Shown: positions 20,837-34,150, counted from the first letter of the stretch. The stretch: DNA of 64,000 nucleotides from Siphonodentalium dalli (GCA_032622095.1 CP136068.1:164631465-164695464); one strand, 5' to 3'. A program made the numbers and translations. The notes: generated from the letters alone by a model not told the origin.

Positions 20837-23800
20837 ATAATAGGGACAATCATGAGCTGAAACAATCGCAGTTTAGGGACGGGATATATGAAGTATGGTG
20901 ATTATATGTTGTCCTTAACATGTGTGTGTTGATCTCAAGTATTTGGAAGTGACCCCACCCCTGCCTCGAAATTGGGTGACGGGAATGTGAAATTGTCAAA
21001 CCCGGCCCAAAATGCGAAGTTTGAGGGCCCGTAACTCAGTTATTTTCCAATGGATTTTAAAATTGTTTTCAGTATTGTGATTAGCTCCTCACATAGATTG
21101 TTTGTTATAAATTTTGTCTGATTCGGAGACGGCTAACATTTTGGTTATTGGAAAGAATACGGGTCCAGATTCAATTTTGATGGCCCAAATCTCGGCCATT
21201 TTTTAACGGATTTACGATCTGTTTTCAGTTTTGTGATCAACGTGTATGGTAGATGTTATATTTCAAGTTTCATATAATTCGGAGACGAAATAAATTTTGG
21301 TACCCCGGACCGCCCCTCCCCTGATCCACATCACTGAACCGACACTGGCAAAATTTGGCACACCGCGTGCTCTCTTCAGCCCGCACGCATTGGCGTATCA
21401 GATGACATCCAAAGTTCGACATCTTCGGAGGAGATGTGTTCACAAGCACATCGGCCCAAATTGCAAACTTTGAGGGCCCGTAACTCTTGCATTTCTTCTC
21501 GGATTTCAAAAATCCTTTCCGGTATGGGTTTGTTATCGTTCGGGACATACATAAACTTAAATAGATAAATGTCAAACAAAATTTAATTTTGCAAAAATTT
21601 TGCCCCCCCACCCCAGTGTCAAAATATATGTCCGACCCTGTCCAATTTTCTTTCTCGGACTAAACTGACAAAGAATAACACGACTGTGAAAACCAAATGC
21701 AGTTATCTGGAATGATACGAGACGACAACAGAGTACAATGAAATAGAGGTTTGCCTATTTATGGGCGGTAACTCTTCAGGGAAAGCGCGGACACAAGTTT
21801 TGATGCCCGTGGGCAGTAGGGCATATCGAGGTGTACATACGGTCCAATTTTCGATGCTCTGCTCCCTATAATTTCCGAGATAATAAATGACATTTTGTTC
21901 ATATAAAGGGAGATAACTCCGCGGGGTAAACGCGGACAATATTCGTTGTATGCCGACCGGTTAGAACTCATTGAACCCAACATACATACAAATTTTCACT
22001 TCGATACTCCCCATACTTTCAGATATTAAGGCGTTGCAAAAGTGTTGAGTATAATAATAATAATAATAATAGTGAAAAATATTTTATTTTTTATTTTTAA
22101 TTTCACACCGTGGGGAAGCGTTGGGTCGAAATCGCGATATCTTCATTTTCAGTATCCCTTAGATGCCTACATTCCCTAGAGATTTCACGGTCCTACTGCA
22201 ATTAGTTTCTGAGTATTTCAAATAAACGGAAAACGACCTCAGTACAAAAACAATATACTTCCTTGGTTACACCATGGAAGTATAATAATAGGGACAATCA
22301 TGAGCTGAAACAATCGCAGTTTAGGGACGGGATATATGAAGTATGGTGATTATATGTTGTCCTTAACATGTGTGTGTTGATCTCAAGTATTTGGAAGTGA
22401 CCCCACCCCTGCCTCGAAATTGGGTGACGGGAATGTGAAATTGTCAAACCCGGCCCAAAATGCGAAGTTTGAGGGCCCGTAACTCAGTTATTTTCCAATG
22501 GATTTTAAAATTGTTTTCAGTATTGTGATTAGCTCCTCACATAGATTGTTTGTTATAAATTTTGTCTGATTCGGAGACGGCTAACATTTTGGTTATTGGA
22601 AAGAATACGGGTCCAGATTCAATTTTGATGGCCCAAATCTCGGCCATTTTTTAACGGATTTACGATCTGTTTTCAGTTTTGTGATCAACGTGTATGGTAG
22701 ATGTTATATTTCAAGTTTCATATAATTCGGAGACGAAATAAATTTTGGTACCCCGGACCGCCCCTCCCCTGATCCACATCACTGAACCGACACTGGCAAA
22801 ATTTGGCACACCGCGTGCTCTCTTCAGCCCGCACGCATTGGCGTATCAGATGACATCCAAAGTTCGACATCTTCGGAGGAGATGTGTTCACAAGCACATC
22901 GGCCCAAATTGCAAACTTTGAGGGCCCGTAACTCTTGCATTTCTTCTCGGATTTCAAAAATCCTTTCCGGTATGGGTTTGTTATCGTTCGGGACATACAT
23001 AAACTTAAATAGATAAATGTCAAACAAAATTTAATTTTGCAAAAATTTTGCCCCCCCACCCCAGTGTCAAAATATATGTCCGACCCTGTCCAATTTTCTT
23101 TCTCGGACTAAACTGACAAAGAATAACACGACTGTGAAAACCAAATGCAGTTATCTGGAATGATACGAGACGACAACAGAGTACAATGAAATAGAGGTTT
23201 GCCTATTTATGGGCGGTAACTCTTCAGGGAAAGCGCGGACACAAGTTTTGATGCCCGTGGGCAGTAGGGCATATCGAGGTGTACATACGGTCCAATTTTC
23301 GATGCTCTGCTCCCTATAATTTCCGAGATAATAAATGACATTTTGTTCATATAAAGGGAGATAACTCCGCGGGGTAAACGCGGACAATATTCGTTGTATG
23401 CCGACCGGTTAGAACTCATTGAACCCAACATACATACAAATTTTCACTTCGATACTCCCCATACTTTCAGATATTAAGGCGTTGCAAAAGTGTTGAGTAT
23501 AATAATAATAATAATAATAGTGAAAAATATTTTATTTTTTATTTTTAATTTCACACCGTGGGGAAGCGTTGGGTCGAAATCGCGATATCTTCATTTTCAG
23601 TATCCCTTAGATGCCTACATTCCCTAGAGATTTCACGGTCCTACTGCAATTAGTTTCTGAGTATTTCAAATAAACGGAAAACGACCTCAGTACAAAAACA
23701 ATATACTTCCTTGGTTACACCATGGAAGTATAATAATAGGGACAATCATGAGCTGAAACAATCGCAGTTTAGGGACGGGATATATGAAGTATGGTGATTA

Positions 23801-26800
23801 TATGTTGTCCTTAACATGTGTGTGTTGATCTCAAGTATTTGGAAGTGACCCCACCCCTGCCTCGAAATTGGGTGACGGGAATGTGAAATTGTCAAACCCG
23901 GCCCAAAATGCGAAGTTTGAGGGCCCGTAACTCAGTTATTTTCCAATGGATTTTAAAATTGTTTTCAGTATTGTGATTAGCTCCTCACATAGATTGTTTG
24001 TTATAAATTTTGTCTGATTCGGAGACGGCTAACATTTTGGTTATTGGAAAGAATACGGGTCCAGATTCAATTTTGATGGCCCAAATCTCGGCCATTTTTT
24101 AACGGATTTACGATCTGTTTTCAGTTTTGTGATCAACGTGTATGGTAGATGTTATATTTCAAGTTTCATATAATTCGGAGACGAAATAAATTTTGGTACC
24201 CCGGACCGCCCCTCCCCTGATCCACATCACTGAACCGACACTGGCAAAATTTGGCACACCGCGTGCTCTCTTCAGCCCGCACGCATTGGCGTATCAGATG
24301 ACATCCAAAGTTCGACATCTTCGGAGGAGATGTGTTCACAAGCACATCGGCCCAAATTGCAAACTTTGAGGGCCCGTAACTCTTGCATTTCTTCTCGGAT
24401 TTCAAAAATCCTTTCCGGTATGGGTTTGTTATCGTTCGGGACATACATAAACTTAAATAGATAAATGTCAAACAAAATTTAATTTTGCAAAAATTTTGCC
24501 CCCCCACCCCAGTGTCAAAATATATGTCCGACCCTGTCCAATTTTCTTTCTCGGACTAAACTGACAAAGAATAACACGACTGTGAAAACCAAATGCAGTT
24601 ATCTGGAATGATACGAGACGACAACAGAGTACAATGAAATAGAGGTTTGCCTATTTATGGGCGGTAACTCTTCAGGGAAAGCGCGGACACAAGTTTTGAT
24701 GCCCGTGGGCAGTAGGGCATATCGAGGTGTACATACGGTCCAATTTTCGATGCTCTGCTCCCTATAATTTCCGAGATAATAAATGACATTTTGTTCATAT
24801 AAAGGGAGATAACTCCGCGGGGTAAACGCGGACAATATTCGTTGTATGCCGACCGGTTAGAACTCATTGAACCCAACATACATACAAATTTTCACTTCGA
24901 TACTCCCCATACTTTCAGATATTAAGGCGTTGCAAAAGTGTTGAGTATAATAATAATAATAATAATAGTGAAAAATATTTTATTTTTTATTTTTAATTTC
25001 ACACCGTGGGGAAGCGTTGGGTCGAAATCGCGATATCTTCATTTTCAGTATCCCTTAGATGCCTACATTCCCTAGAGATTTCACGGTCCTACTGCAATTA
25101 GTTTCTGAGTATTTCAAATAAACGGAAAACGACCTCAGTACAAAAACAATATACTTCCTTGGTTACACCATGGAAGTATAATAATAGGGACAATCATGAG
25201 CTGAAACAATCGCAGTTTAGGGACGGGATATATGAAGTATGGTGATTATATGTTGTCCTTAACATGTGTGTGTTGATCTCAAGTATTTGGAAGTGACCCC
25301 ACCCCTGCCTCGAAATTGGGTGACGGGAATGTGAAATTGTCAAACCCGGCCCAAAATGCGAAGTTTGAGGGCCCGTAACTCAGTTATTTTCCAATGGATT
25401 TTAAAATTGTTTTCAGTATTGTGATTAGCTCCTCACATAGATTGTTTGTTATAAATTTTGTCTGATTCGGAGACGGCTAACATTTTGGTTATTGGAAAGA
25501 ATACGGGTCCAGATTCAATTTTGATGGCCCAAATCTCGGCCATTTTTTAACGGATTTACGATCTGTTTTCAGTTTTGTGATCAACGTGTATGGTAGATGT
25601 TATATTTCAAGTTTCATATAATTCGGAGACGAAATAAATTTTGGTACCCCGGACCGCCCCTCCCCTGATCCACATCACTGAACCGACACTGGCAAAATTT
25701 GGCACACCGCGTGCTCTCTTCAGCCCGCACGCATTGGCGTATCAGATGACATCCAAAGTTCGACATCTTCGGAGGAGATGTGTTCACAAGCACATCGGCC
25801 CAAATTGCAAACTTTGAGGGCCCGTAACTCTTGCATTTCTTCTCGGATTTCAAAAATCCTTTCCGGTATGGGTTTGTTATCGTTCGGGACATACATAAAC
25901 TTAAATAGATAAATGTCAAACAAAATTTAATTTTGCAAAAATTTTGCCCCCCCACCCCAGTGTCAAAATATATGTCCGACCCTGTCCAATTTTCTTTCTC
26001 GGACTAAACTGACAAAGAATAACACGACTGTGAAAACCAAATGCAGTTATCTGGAATGATACGAGACGACAACAGAGTACAATGAAATAGAGGTTTGCCT
26101 ATTTATGGGCGGTAACTCTTCAGGGAAAGCGCGGACACAAGTTTTGATGCCCGTGGGCAGTAGGGCATATCGAGGTGTACATACGGTCCAATTTTCGATG
26201 CTCTGCTCCCTATAATTTCCGAGATAATAAATGACATTTTGTTCATATAAAGGGAGATAACTCCGCGGGGTAAACGCGGACAATATTCGTTGTATGCCGA
26301 CCGGTTAGAACTCATTGAACCCAACATACATACAAATTTTCACTTCGATACTCCCCATACTTTCAGATATTAAGGCGTTGCAAAAGTGTTGAGTATAATA
26401 ATAATAATAATAATAGTGAAAAATATTTTATTTTTTATTTTTAATTTCACACCGTGGGGAAGCGTTGGGTCGAAATCGCGATATCTTCATTTTCAGTATC
26501 CCTTAGATGCCTACATTCCCTAGAGATTTCACGGTCCTACTGCAATTAGTTTCTGAGTATTTCAAATAAACGGAAAACGACCTCAGTACAAAAACAATAT
26601 ACTTCCTTGGTTACACCATGGAAGTATAATAATAGGGACAATCATGAGCTGAAACAATCGCAGTTTAGGGACGGGATATATGAAGTATGGTGATTATATG
26701 TTGTCCTTAACATGTGTGTGTTGATCTCAAGTATTTGGAAGTGACCCCACCCCTGCCTCGAAATTGGGTGACGGGAATGTGAAATTGTCAAACCCGGCCC

Positions 26801-29800
26801 AAAATGCGAAGTTTGAGGGCCCGTAACTCAGTTATTTTCCAATGGATTTTAAAATTGTTTTCAGTATTGTGATTAGCTCCTCACATAGATTGTTTGTTAT
26901 AAATTTTGTCTGATTCGGAGACGGCTAACATTTTGGTTATTGGAAAGAATACGGGTCCAGATTCAATTTTGATGGCCCAAATCTCGGCCATTTTTTAACG
27001 GATTTACGATCTGTTTTCAGTTTTGTGATCAACGTGTATGGTAGATGTTATATTTCAAGTTTCATATAATTCGGAGACGAAATAAATTTTGGTACCCCGG
27101 ACCGCCCCTCCCCTGATCCACATCACTGAACCGACACTGGCAAAATTTGGCACACCGCGTGCTCTCTTCAGCCCGCACGCATTGGCGTATCAGATGACAT
27201 CCAAAGTTCGACATCTTCGGAGGAGATGTGTTCACAAGCACATCGGCCCAAATTGCAAACTTTGAGGGCCCGTAACTCTTGCATTTCTTCTCGGATTTCA
27301 AAAATCCTTTCCGGTATGGGTTTGTTATCGTTCGGGACATACATAAACTTAAATAGATAAATGTCAAACAAAATTTAATTTTGCAAAAATTTTGCCCCCC
27401 CACCCCAGTGTCAAAATATATGTCCGACCCTGTCCAATTTTCTTTCTCGGACTAAACTGACAAAGAATAACACGACTGTGAAAACCAAATGCAGTTATCT
27501 GGAATGATACGAGACGACAACAGAGTACAATGAAATAGAGGTTTGCCTATTTATGGGCGGTAACTCTTCAGGGAAAGCGCGGACACAAGTTTTGATGCCC
27601 GTGGGCAGTAGGGCATATCGAGGTGTACATACGGTCCAATTTTCGATGCTCTGCTCCCTATAATTTCCGAGATAATAAATGACATTTTGTTCATATAAAG
27701 GGAGATAACTCCGCGGGGTAAACGCGGACAATATTCGTTGTATGCCGACCGGTTAGAACTCATTGAACCCAACATACATACAAATTTTCACTTCGATACT
27801 CCCCATACTTTCAGATATTAAGGCGTTGCAAAAGTGTTGAGTATAATAATAATAATAATAATAGTGAAAAATATTTTATTTTTTATTTTTAATTTCACAC
27901 CGTGGGGAAGCGTTGGGTCGAAATCGCGATATCTTCATTTTCAGTATCCCTTAGATGCCTACATTCCCTAGAGATTTCACGGTCCTACTGCAATTAGTTT
28001 CTGAGTATTTCAAATAAACGGAAAACGACCTCAGTACAAAAACAATATACTTCCTTGGTTACACCATGGAAGTATAATAATAGGGACAATCATGAGCTGA
28101 AACAATCGCAGTTTAGGGACGGGATATATGAAGTATGGTGATTATATGTTGTCCTTAACATGTGTGTGTTGATCTCAAGTATTTGGAAGTGACCCCACCC
28201 CTGCCTCGAAATTGGGTGACGGGAATGTGAAATTGTCAAACCCGGCCCAAAATGCGAAGTTTGAGGGCCCGTAACTCAGTTATTTTCCAATGGATTTTAA
28301 AATTGTTTTCAGTATTGTGATTAGCTCCTCACATAGATTGTTTGTTATAAATTTTGTCTGATTCGGAGACGGCTAACATTTTGGTTATTGGAAAGAATAC
28401 GGGTCCAGATTCAATTTTGATGGCCCAAATCTCGGCCATTTTTTAACGGATTTACGATCTGTTTTCAGTTTTGTGATCAACGTGTATGGTAGATGTTATA
28501 TTTCAAGTTTCATATAATTCGGAGACGAAATAAATTTTGGTACCCCGGACCGCCCCTCCCCTGATCCACATCACTGAACCGACACTGGCAAAATTTGGCA
28601 CACCGCGTGCTCTCTTCAGCCCGCACGCATTGGCGTATCAGATGACATCCAAAGTTCGACATCTTCGGAGGAGATGTGTTCACAAGCACATCGGCCCAAA
28701 TTGCAAACTTTGAGGGCCCGTAACTCTTGCATTTCTTCTCGGATTTCAAAAATCCTTTCCGGTATGGGTTTGTTATCGTTCGGGACATACATAAACTTAA
28801 ATAGATAAATGTCAAACAAAATTTAATTTTGCAAAAATTTTGCCCCCCCACCCCAGTGTCAAAATATATGTCCGACCCTGTCCAATTTTCTTTCTCGGAC
28901 TAAACTGACAAAGAATAACACGACTGTGAAAACCAAATGCAGTTATCTGGAATGATACGAGACGACAACAGAGTACAATGAAATAGAGGTTTGCCTATTT
29001 ATGGGCGGTAACTCTTCAGGGAAAGCGCGGACACAAGTTTTGATGCCCGTGGGCAGTAGGGCATATCGAGGTGTACATACGGTCCAATTTTCGATGCTCT
29101 GCTCCCTATAATTTCCGAGATAATAAATGACATTTTGTTCATATAAAGGGAGATAACTCCGCGGGGTAAACGCGGACAATATTCGTTGTATGCCGACCGG
29201 TTAGAACTCATTGAACCCAACATACATACAAATTTTCACTTCGATACTCCCCATACTTTCAGATATTAAGGCGTTGCAAAAGTGTTGAGTATAATAATAA
29301 TAATAATAATAGTGAAAAATATTTTATTTTTTATTTTTAATTTCACACCGTGGGGAAGCGTTGGGTCGAAATCGCGATATCTTCATTTTCAGTATCCCTT
29401 AGATGCCTACATTCCCTAGAGATTTCACGGTCCTACTGCAATTAGTTTCTGAGTATTTCAAATAAACGGAAAACGACCTCAGTACAAAAACAATATACTT
29501 CCTTGGTTACACCATGGAAGTATAATAATAGGGACAATCATGAGCTGAAACAATCGCAGTTTAGGGACGGGATATATGAAGTATGGTGATTATATGTTGT
29601 CCTTAACATGTGTGTGTTGATCTCAAGTATTTGGAAGTGACCCCACCCCTGCCTCGAAATTGGGTGACGGGAATGTGAAATTGTCAAACCCGGCCCAAAA
29701 TGCGAAGTTTGAGGGCCCGTAACTCAGTTATTTTCCAATGGATTTTAAAATTGTTTTCAGTATTGTGATTAGCTCCTCACATAGATTGTTTGTTATAAAT

Positions 29801-30977
29801 TTTGTCTGATTCGGAGACGGCTAACATTTTGGTTATTGGAAAGAATACGGGTCCAGATTCAATTTTGATGGCCCAAATCTCGGCCATTTTTTAACGGATT
29901 TACGATCTGTTTTCAGTTTTGTGATCAACGTGTATGGTAGATGTTATATTTCAAGTTTCATATAATTCGGAGACGAAATAAATTTTGGTACCCCGGACCG
30001 CCCCTCCCCTGATCCACATCACTGAACCGACACTGGCAAAATTTGGCACACCGCGTGCTCTCTTCAGCCCGCACGCATTGGCGTATCAGATGACATCCAA
30101 AGTTCGACATCTTCGGAGGAGATGTGTTCACAAGCACATCGGCCCAAATTGCAAACTTTGAGGGCCCGTAACTCTTGCATTTCTTCTCGGATTTCAAAAA
30201 TCCTTTCCGGTATGGGTTTGTTATCGTTCGGGACATACATAAACTTAAATAGATAAATGTCAAACAAAATTTAATTTTGCAAAAATTTTGCCCCCCCACC
30301 CCAGTGTCAAAATATATGTCCGACCCTGTCCAATTTTCTTTCTCGGACTAAACTGACAAAGAATAACACGACTGTGAAAACCAAATGCAGTTATCTGGAA
30401 TGATACGAGACGACAACAGAGTACAATGAAATAGAGGTTTGCCTATTTATGGGCGGTAACTCTTCAGGGAAAGCGCGGACACAAGTTTTGATGCCCGTGG
30501 GCAGTAGGGCATATCGAGGTGTACATACGGTCCAATTTTCGATGCTCTGCTCCCTATAATTTCCGAGATAATAAATGACATTTTGTTCATATAAAGGGAG
30601 ATAACTCCGCGGGGTAAACGCGGACAATATTCGTTGTATGCCGACCGGTTAGAACTCATTGAACCCAACATACATACAAATTTTCACTTCGATACTCCCC
30701 ATACTTTCAGATATTAAGGCGTTGCAAAAGTGTTGAGTATAATAATAATAATAATAATAGTGAAAAATATTTTATTTTTTATTTTTAATTTCACACCGTG
30801 GGGAAGCGTTGGGTCGAAATCGCGATATCTTCATTTTCAGTATCCCTTAGATGCCTACATTCCCTAGAGATTTCACGGTCCTACTGCAATTAGTTTCTGA
30901 GTATTTCAAATAAACGGAAAACGACCTCAGTACAAAAACAATATACTTCCTTGGTTACACCATGGAAGTATAATAAT

Positions 30978-31184
30978 GAAAAATAATCGAAAAAGGGCCA
31001 TAACTCTGTCAAAATATATTGGACCAACATCCGGATAGCATTATTTTTAGTAGACCTTAGATGCCTACATTCGCTAGAGATTTCGCGGTCCTCCTCCCAT
31101 TAGTTTCTGAGTATTTCCAATTAAACAGAAAACGGCCGCAGTAGAAAAACAATATACTTCCTTGGTTACACCATGGAAGTATAA
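30978..31184 (+). repeat. Extra terminal module after array A, with a second hairpin
   Basis: After the last complete hairpin of array A, a diverged copy of the microsatellite-to-hairpin segment follows (gaaaaataatcg ... gaagtata). It is closer in wording to monomer B (gggccataactc, cattcgctagagatttcgcg) than to monomer A. The array therefore ends with two consecutive hairpin-terminated segments. Confidence 0.75.
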
Positions 31185-31250
31185 CTAGAGGTCAGATTCC
31201 ATGGAATCAGATATACTTCCATGGTATTCCATCCCATCCCATCCCGTCCC
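31181..31250. repeat. Array A tail junction
   Basis: ataactagagg (31181-31191) marks the end of satellite sequence. It is followed by the 14-bp palindrome gattccatggaatc (31195-31208), then gatatacttccatggtattc and repeated catccc. The same junction and order are found after array B at 59529-59585. Confidence 0.7.
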
Positions 31251-31507
31251 GACCTGACCTTGGTCTTCAAAATGGTCAATCGAAGGTCAAATCGGGTAAA
31301 ACATGCGGATTTCCACGAAATTTGATACCTAGGGGTACTTTTGTCCGGGGAGTCTTTTGGGCGGGTCAAGTCGTGACCCCGACCTGACATTGACATTCGA
31401 AATGGTAAGTTCAAGGTCAAATCGAGTAAAACTATCGGATTTCGACGAAATTTTATACCTAGGAAAACTTTTGTCCGGGGAGTGTTTTGGACAGGTCAAA
31501 TCGTGAC
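31249..31507. repeat. ~129-bp tandem duplication
   Basis: Two diverged copies (31249-31376 and 31378-31507) share cgacctgac, aaggtcaaatcg, gatacctagg/tatacctagg and acttttgtccggggagt. Minus-strand open frames of 79-84 codons span it and reflect the duplication only. Confidence 0.75.
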
Positions 31508-31524
31508 AATAGGTTACTTTTACA

Positions 31525-32270
31525 GTAGAGCGGACATACCTATATAGTATATCGGTGAGCATATTCATGCATTTGCCTTGCTTCTTGCTAAGTCCGTTTG
31601 AATTTGCGTCATGAAGAGAGGGTTTGAATTTGAGTAATATATATCACCCGTCACAACGTTATACGCTACCAGGGTTAAACCGTTCAATATAAATTATTAA
31701 AAAGTGTACTAATCTTGCGTATATATACTACTTATCACATCCACTCATCGAAAAGTTTTTATCTCAATATATGATTTTCGGAGTAATTTTGCCCATTTGA
31801 TCTTCGGTGGAATTTTCCAAATCTGAACCCACCCGACACAAACACTCCCTTGAGCAGGTTGCGTTTATATTAGAGAGGTCAAATTTTAGAGTCATACCTA
31901 CAGTATACCGGCTTATGTACCACCGCATTAAACTCGCTCCTACATCGGCCCGTTTGGATTTGGGGCTAAAAATCGGCTAGTGATAGACTACAGAAGTATA
32001 CATATTTATGATATATAGCGTTGTCACGAGTAAACCGTTCCATCTGAAAATTAGAAAATTGCGCTCTAGATGCGCGTGAACACTAGCTATCAGATGTACT
32101 CGTCAAAAAAAATTATCTCGATGTTTGAATTTGAAGTATAGCGGTCAAGATTTGGGGGAGGGGCGTGAATAGAATATCCAAATGTACCTGCTACATTACC
32201 TTGCTCTTTAATTAGCCCTTTTGGATTTGGTGGGAAGAATAGGTGCATTTTCCTGTTCCCCGTATAGCGG
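31525..32270. repeat. ~360-bp degenerate tandem repeat (array A tail)
   Basis: Two and a partial copies. Shared words include 'agcggtcaa', 'cgctcct.cat', 'agcccgtttgaatttg', 'cacgagtaaaccgttc', 'atccactcatcgaaaa' and 'tttatctc.at.t'. The same family follows array B at about 60600-61480. No coding content. Confidence 0.7.
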
Positions 32271-32384
32271 AAAGGGGTATATATATATAGTCACGCATTT
32301 CAATCAGTTTGGATATACAGTTTAAATATACACAGTTATATGCCTATATATTTAATACTAATATATTTTCTTATAAATTAACAG

Positions 32385-32475
32385 CGCAGTGCGTAGCCCA
32401 GTGGTGAGAGCGTCAAACGTTCAGTTTGTGTTTTATTGCGACGTGAGTTCGAATCCCGTCAAATTATCTTTTTTT
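32385..32475 (+). ncRNA. tRNA-like pol III unit, copy 1
   Basis: An A-box match, tagcccagtgg, at 32394-32404 continues tgagagc like a tRNA D-arm. A B-box match, gagttcgaatccc, lies at 32445-32457, and T7 at 32469-32475 can act as a pol III terminator. Between them, caaa-cgttcag-tttg can form an anticodon-like stem with a TTC triplet, but position 33 would be G rather than the invariant U. The acceptor stem does not close convincingly. It is therefore better read as a tRNA-derived SINE head or tRNA pseudogene than as a functional tRNA. Internal pol III promoters could still drive a short RNA. Confidence 0.55.
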
Positions 32476-32655
32476 ATTTTTTATTTTTAACATGTTTTGG
32501 TGTATTTTAATCATCAAATACGAATAATACCAAACTAAAGATAATGTAAAGATGCTTTTTATATTCGATTTCAATCAATTTGAATATAAAGTTTAAATAT
32601 ACACAGTTATATGCCTATATATTTAATACTAATATATTTTCTTATAAATTAACAG

Positions 32656-32744
32656 CGCAGTGCGTAGCCCAGAGGTGAGAGCGTCAAACCTTCAGTTTGT
32701 GTTTTATTGCGACGTGAGTTCGAATCCCGTCAAATTATCTTTTT
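32656..32744 (+). ncRNA. tRNA-like pol III unit, copy 2
   Basis: The A box tagcccagagg (32665-32675) has one change from copy 1. The B box gagttcgaatccc (32716-32728) is identical, and T5 lies at 32740-32744. The anticodon-like loop reads ccttcag instead of cgttcag. Retention of both boxes while a loop base changes is compatible with selection on the promoter but is too little to prove it. Confidence 0.5.
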
Positions 32745-32822
32745 GTATTTTTTATTTTTAACATGTTTTGGTGTATTTTAATCATCAAATACGAATAATA
32801 CCAAACTAAAGATAATGTAAAA

Positions 32823-33379
32823 TGTGTTATTGAATCGGATATAAAACAATAAACACGTGGGTCGGTTTTCGCATATATAACATGAAGCGCGCTTAATGAA
32901 CGTTCGGTCCGAAGAATATAATGAGTGATTAACAACAACACACAAATAGTTTGAACGTAATCGAACAGAAAAGAGCGTTCTCTATAAGTAGATTCCTTTA
33001 TGGTAGGAATAATGAGCGGTTGTTTCACGTTTGCTTTTTTGACAAGACTTAAATGACGGAGTACGAAACTATCAGTGGTGTTTTAGTTTGCGAAAGTATA
33101 AAAGGAGTCATTTCCAATTCGGCAGACATATACTCACGGAAAGAATTGAATGTCTATCAGCAGTATACTACGGTTTATAACAATATACAAATTGATCTTA
33201 CGAAACTGATGATGTTTGCATGTTTCTATGTGTTTATCGTTGTTATCGCAAACGGAATAATTGGCTATACGTCGTCATTACGTTAGTAGAAATATACACC
33301 GTATAACGAAGGCTTGTTTGACCAAATTAATGTAATGTTTGTATTTTGTTTGGTTGTATATGATATGCAATGCGTTGAA
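32823..33379. other. Spacer between tRNA-like repeats and head B
   Basis: A 77-codon open frame at 33053-33286 (+) with a hydrophobic segment near its C-terminus has no recognisable family and no splice or promoter context. A 97-codon minus-strand frame overlaps the upstream repeat. Neither is called as a gene. Confidence 0.5.
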
Positions 33380-33961
33380 GATGCGAAAGAAAATACAAAA
33401 GTGAAATGCACGCACGCAGATAGCTCATGACACACTCTACACGATAAAATGATAATTTACCACACACCATGGGCTACACAATTTACGAATAGGTGGGTTT
33501 ATATTAAAATCCAAGTTATTTGCTTTATAACGGCTCCGATATAAACTCATACCAATATACCACTCTGGAAATGATTGTTGGAATTCGACGGGCGTTCTAT
33601 CAGTTCTATGGTAGACGATTGAGACTGGTCCGCGGCAAGACGGGTGTATTCGAATCGGAGGTAGGTTCCATCCCACGGGGGATGGGGTAGCCGGAGGAAG
33701 GAGAGAGGGGAGTGACAAATTTTTGGCGTATATATAGATAATATATATTATATATATAAGCGGAATTATTTTGAAGAGCTCTTTTCACTTGACTGAGAAA
33801 AAAATAATGTTCTAAGTCCAAAAGTTTTGGTTGAAATATTGGAGCCTTTTTCAAAAAGTGAAAACAAAATGAACGACTTTTCTGGGACAGGTCGATTTGG
33901 ATCCGTTTTGGACTCTGGATTTCCCAAAAGTTATCTCCGTTTCGCGTGTAGCATAATATGA
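33380..33961 (+). repeat. Satellite head module, copy B
   Basis: This is a paralogue of 19403-19972, collinear over its whole length with scattered substitutions and small indels. It ends at gcataatatga, exactly where copy A meets its array. Here 190 bp of additional diverged satellite-like sequence intervene before array B. Confidence 0.8.
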
Positions 33962-34150
33962 CTTTTATGAATAAGTAACGGATAGTTTGGGGAATGAGAT
34001 GTGAGCTTGTACAACATTCGTTCATAGTTCGCGAATTACATTTGGATAGACATATTTATGTTATATCCCAAGTTTCATATGATTCGGAGAAGAATTAAAA
34101 ATTGGTACCGCAGACCACCCCTCCCCTGACCCACAATACTGGACCGACAC
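33962..34150 (+). repeat. Pre-array segment with truncated monomer
   Basis: From about 34055 it matches the monomer module 'caagtttcatatgattcgga...cctgacccacaa.act..accgacac'. It then jumps to 'ttgcaaactttgaggg', skipping the roughly 130 bp that separate these points in a full monomer. The word ttgcaaa occurs at both sides of the missing part, so a short-homology deletion explains it. Confidence 0.65.

Larger units (their letters stand above)
19973..30977 (+). repeat. Satellite array A, 1448-bp monomer x 7.6
   Basis: The period is exactly 1448 bp throughout: anchors at 20255, 21703, 23151, 24599, 26047, 27495, 28943 and 30391 are identical. Within a monomer, in order, are: 'tcttcggaggagatgtg'; 'gagggcccgtaactc'; a C7 run in ttttgccccccca; 'gggcggtaactcttcaggga' with gcgcggac; 'gggagataactcc' with gcggac; a (TAA)~7 microsatellite (first at 20603-20624); a strong hairpin (first at 20806-20836); 'gtgaccccacccctg'; and two further 'gccc-aa/gt-ctc' modules ending in 'gattcggagacg'. 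Short open frames (67-113 codons) recur once per monomer but have no recognisable domain, and they differ in frame and length between families. The array starts abruptly after the head and ends at 30977, where sequence diverges. Confidence 0.95.
32298..32822 (+). repeat. 271-bp tandem duplication carrying tRNA-like units
   Basis: Copies 32298-32551 and 32569-32822 are almost identical, from atttcaatca to aaagataatgtaaa, including AT-rich flanks (ttaatactaatatattttct, gtgtattttaatcatcaaat). Each contains one tRNA-like unit described separately. The 5' flank is TA-rich and G/C-poor, so the tRNA-like core stands out by composition. Confidence 0.85.

Noticed and set aside
32394-32457. Functional tRNA-Glu (TTC-like anticodon loop)
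   Set aside because: U33 is missing, the acceptor stem does not pair and the variable region is too long. Listed only as a tRNA-like pol III unit.
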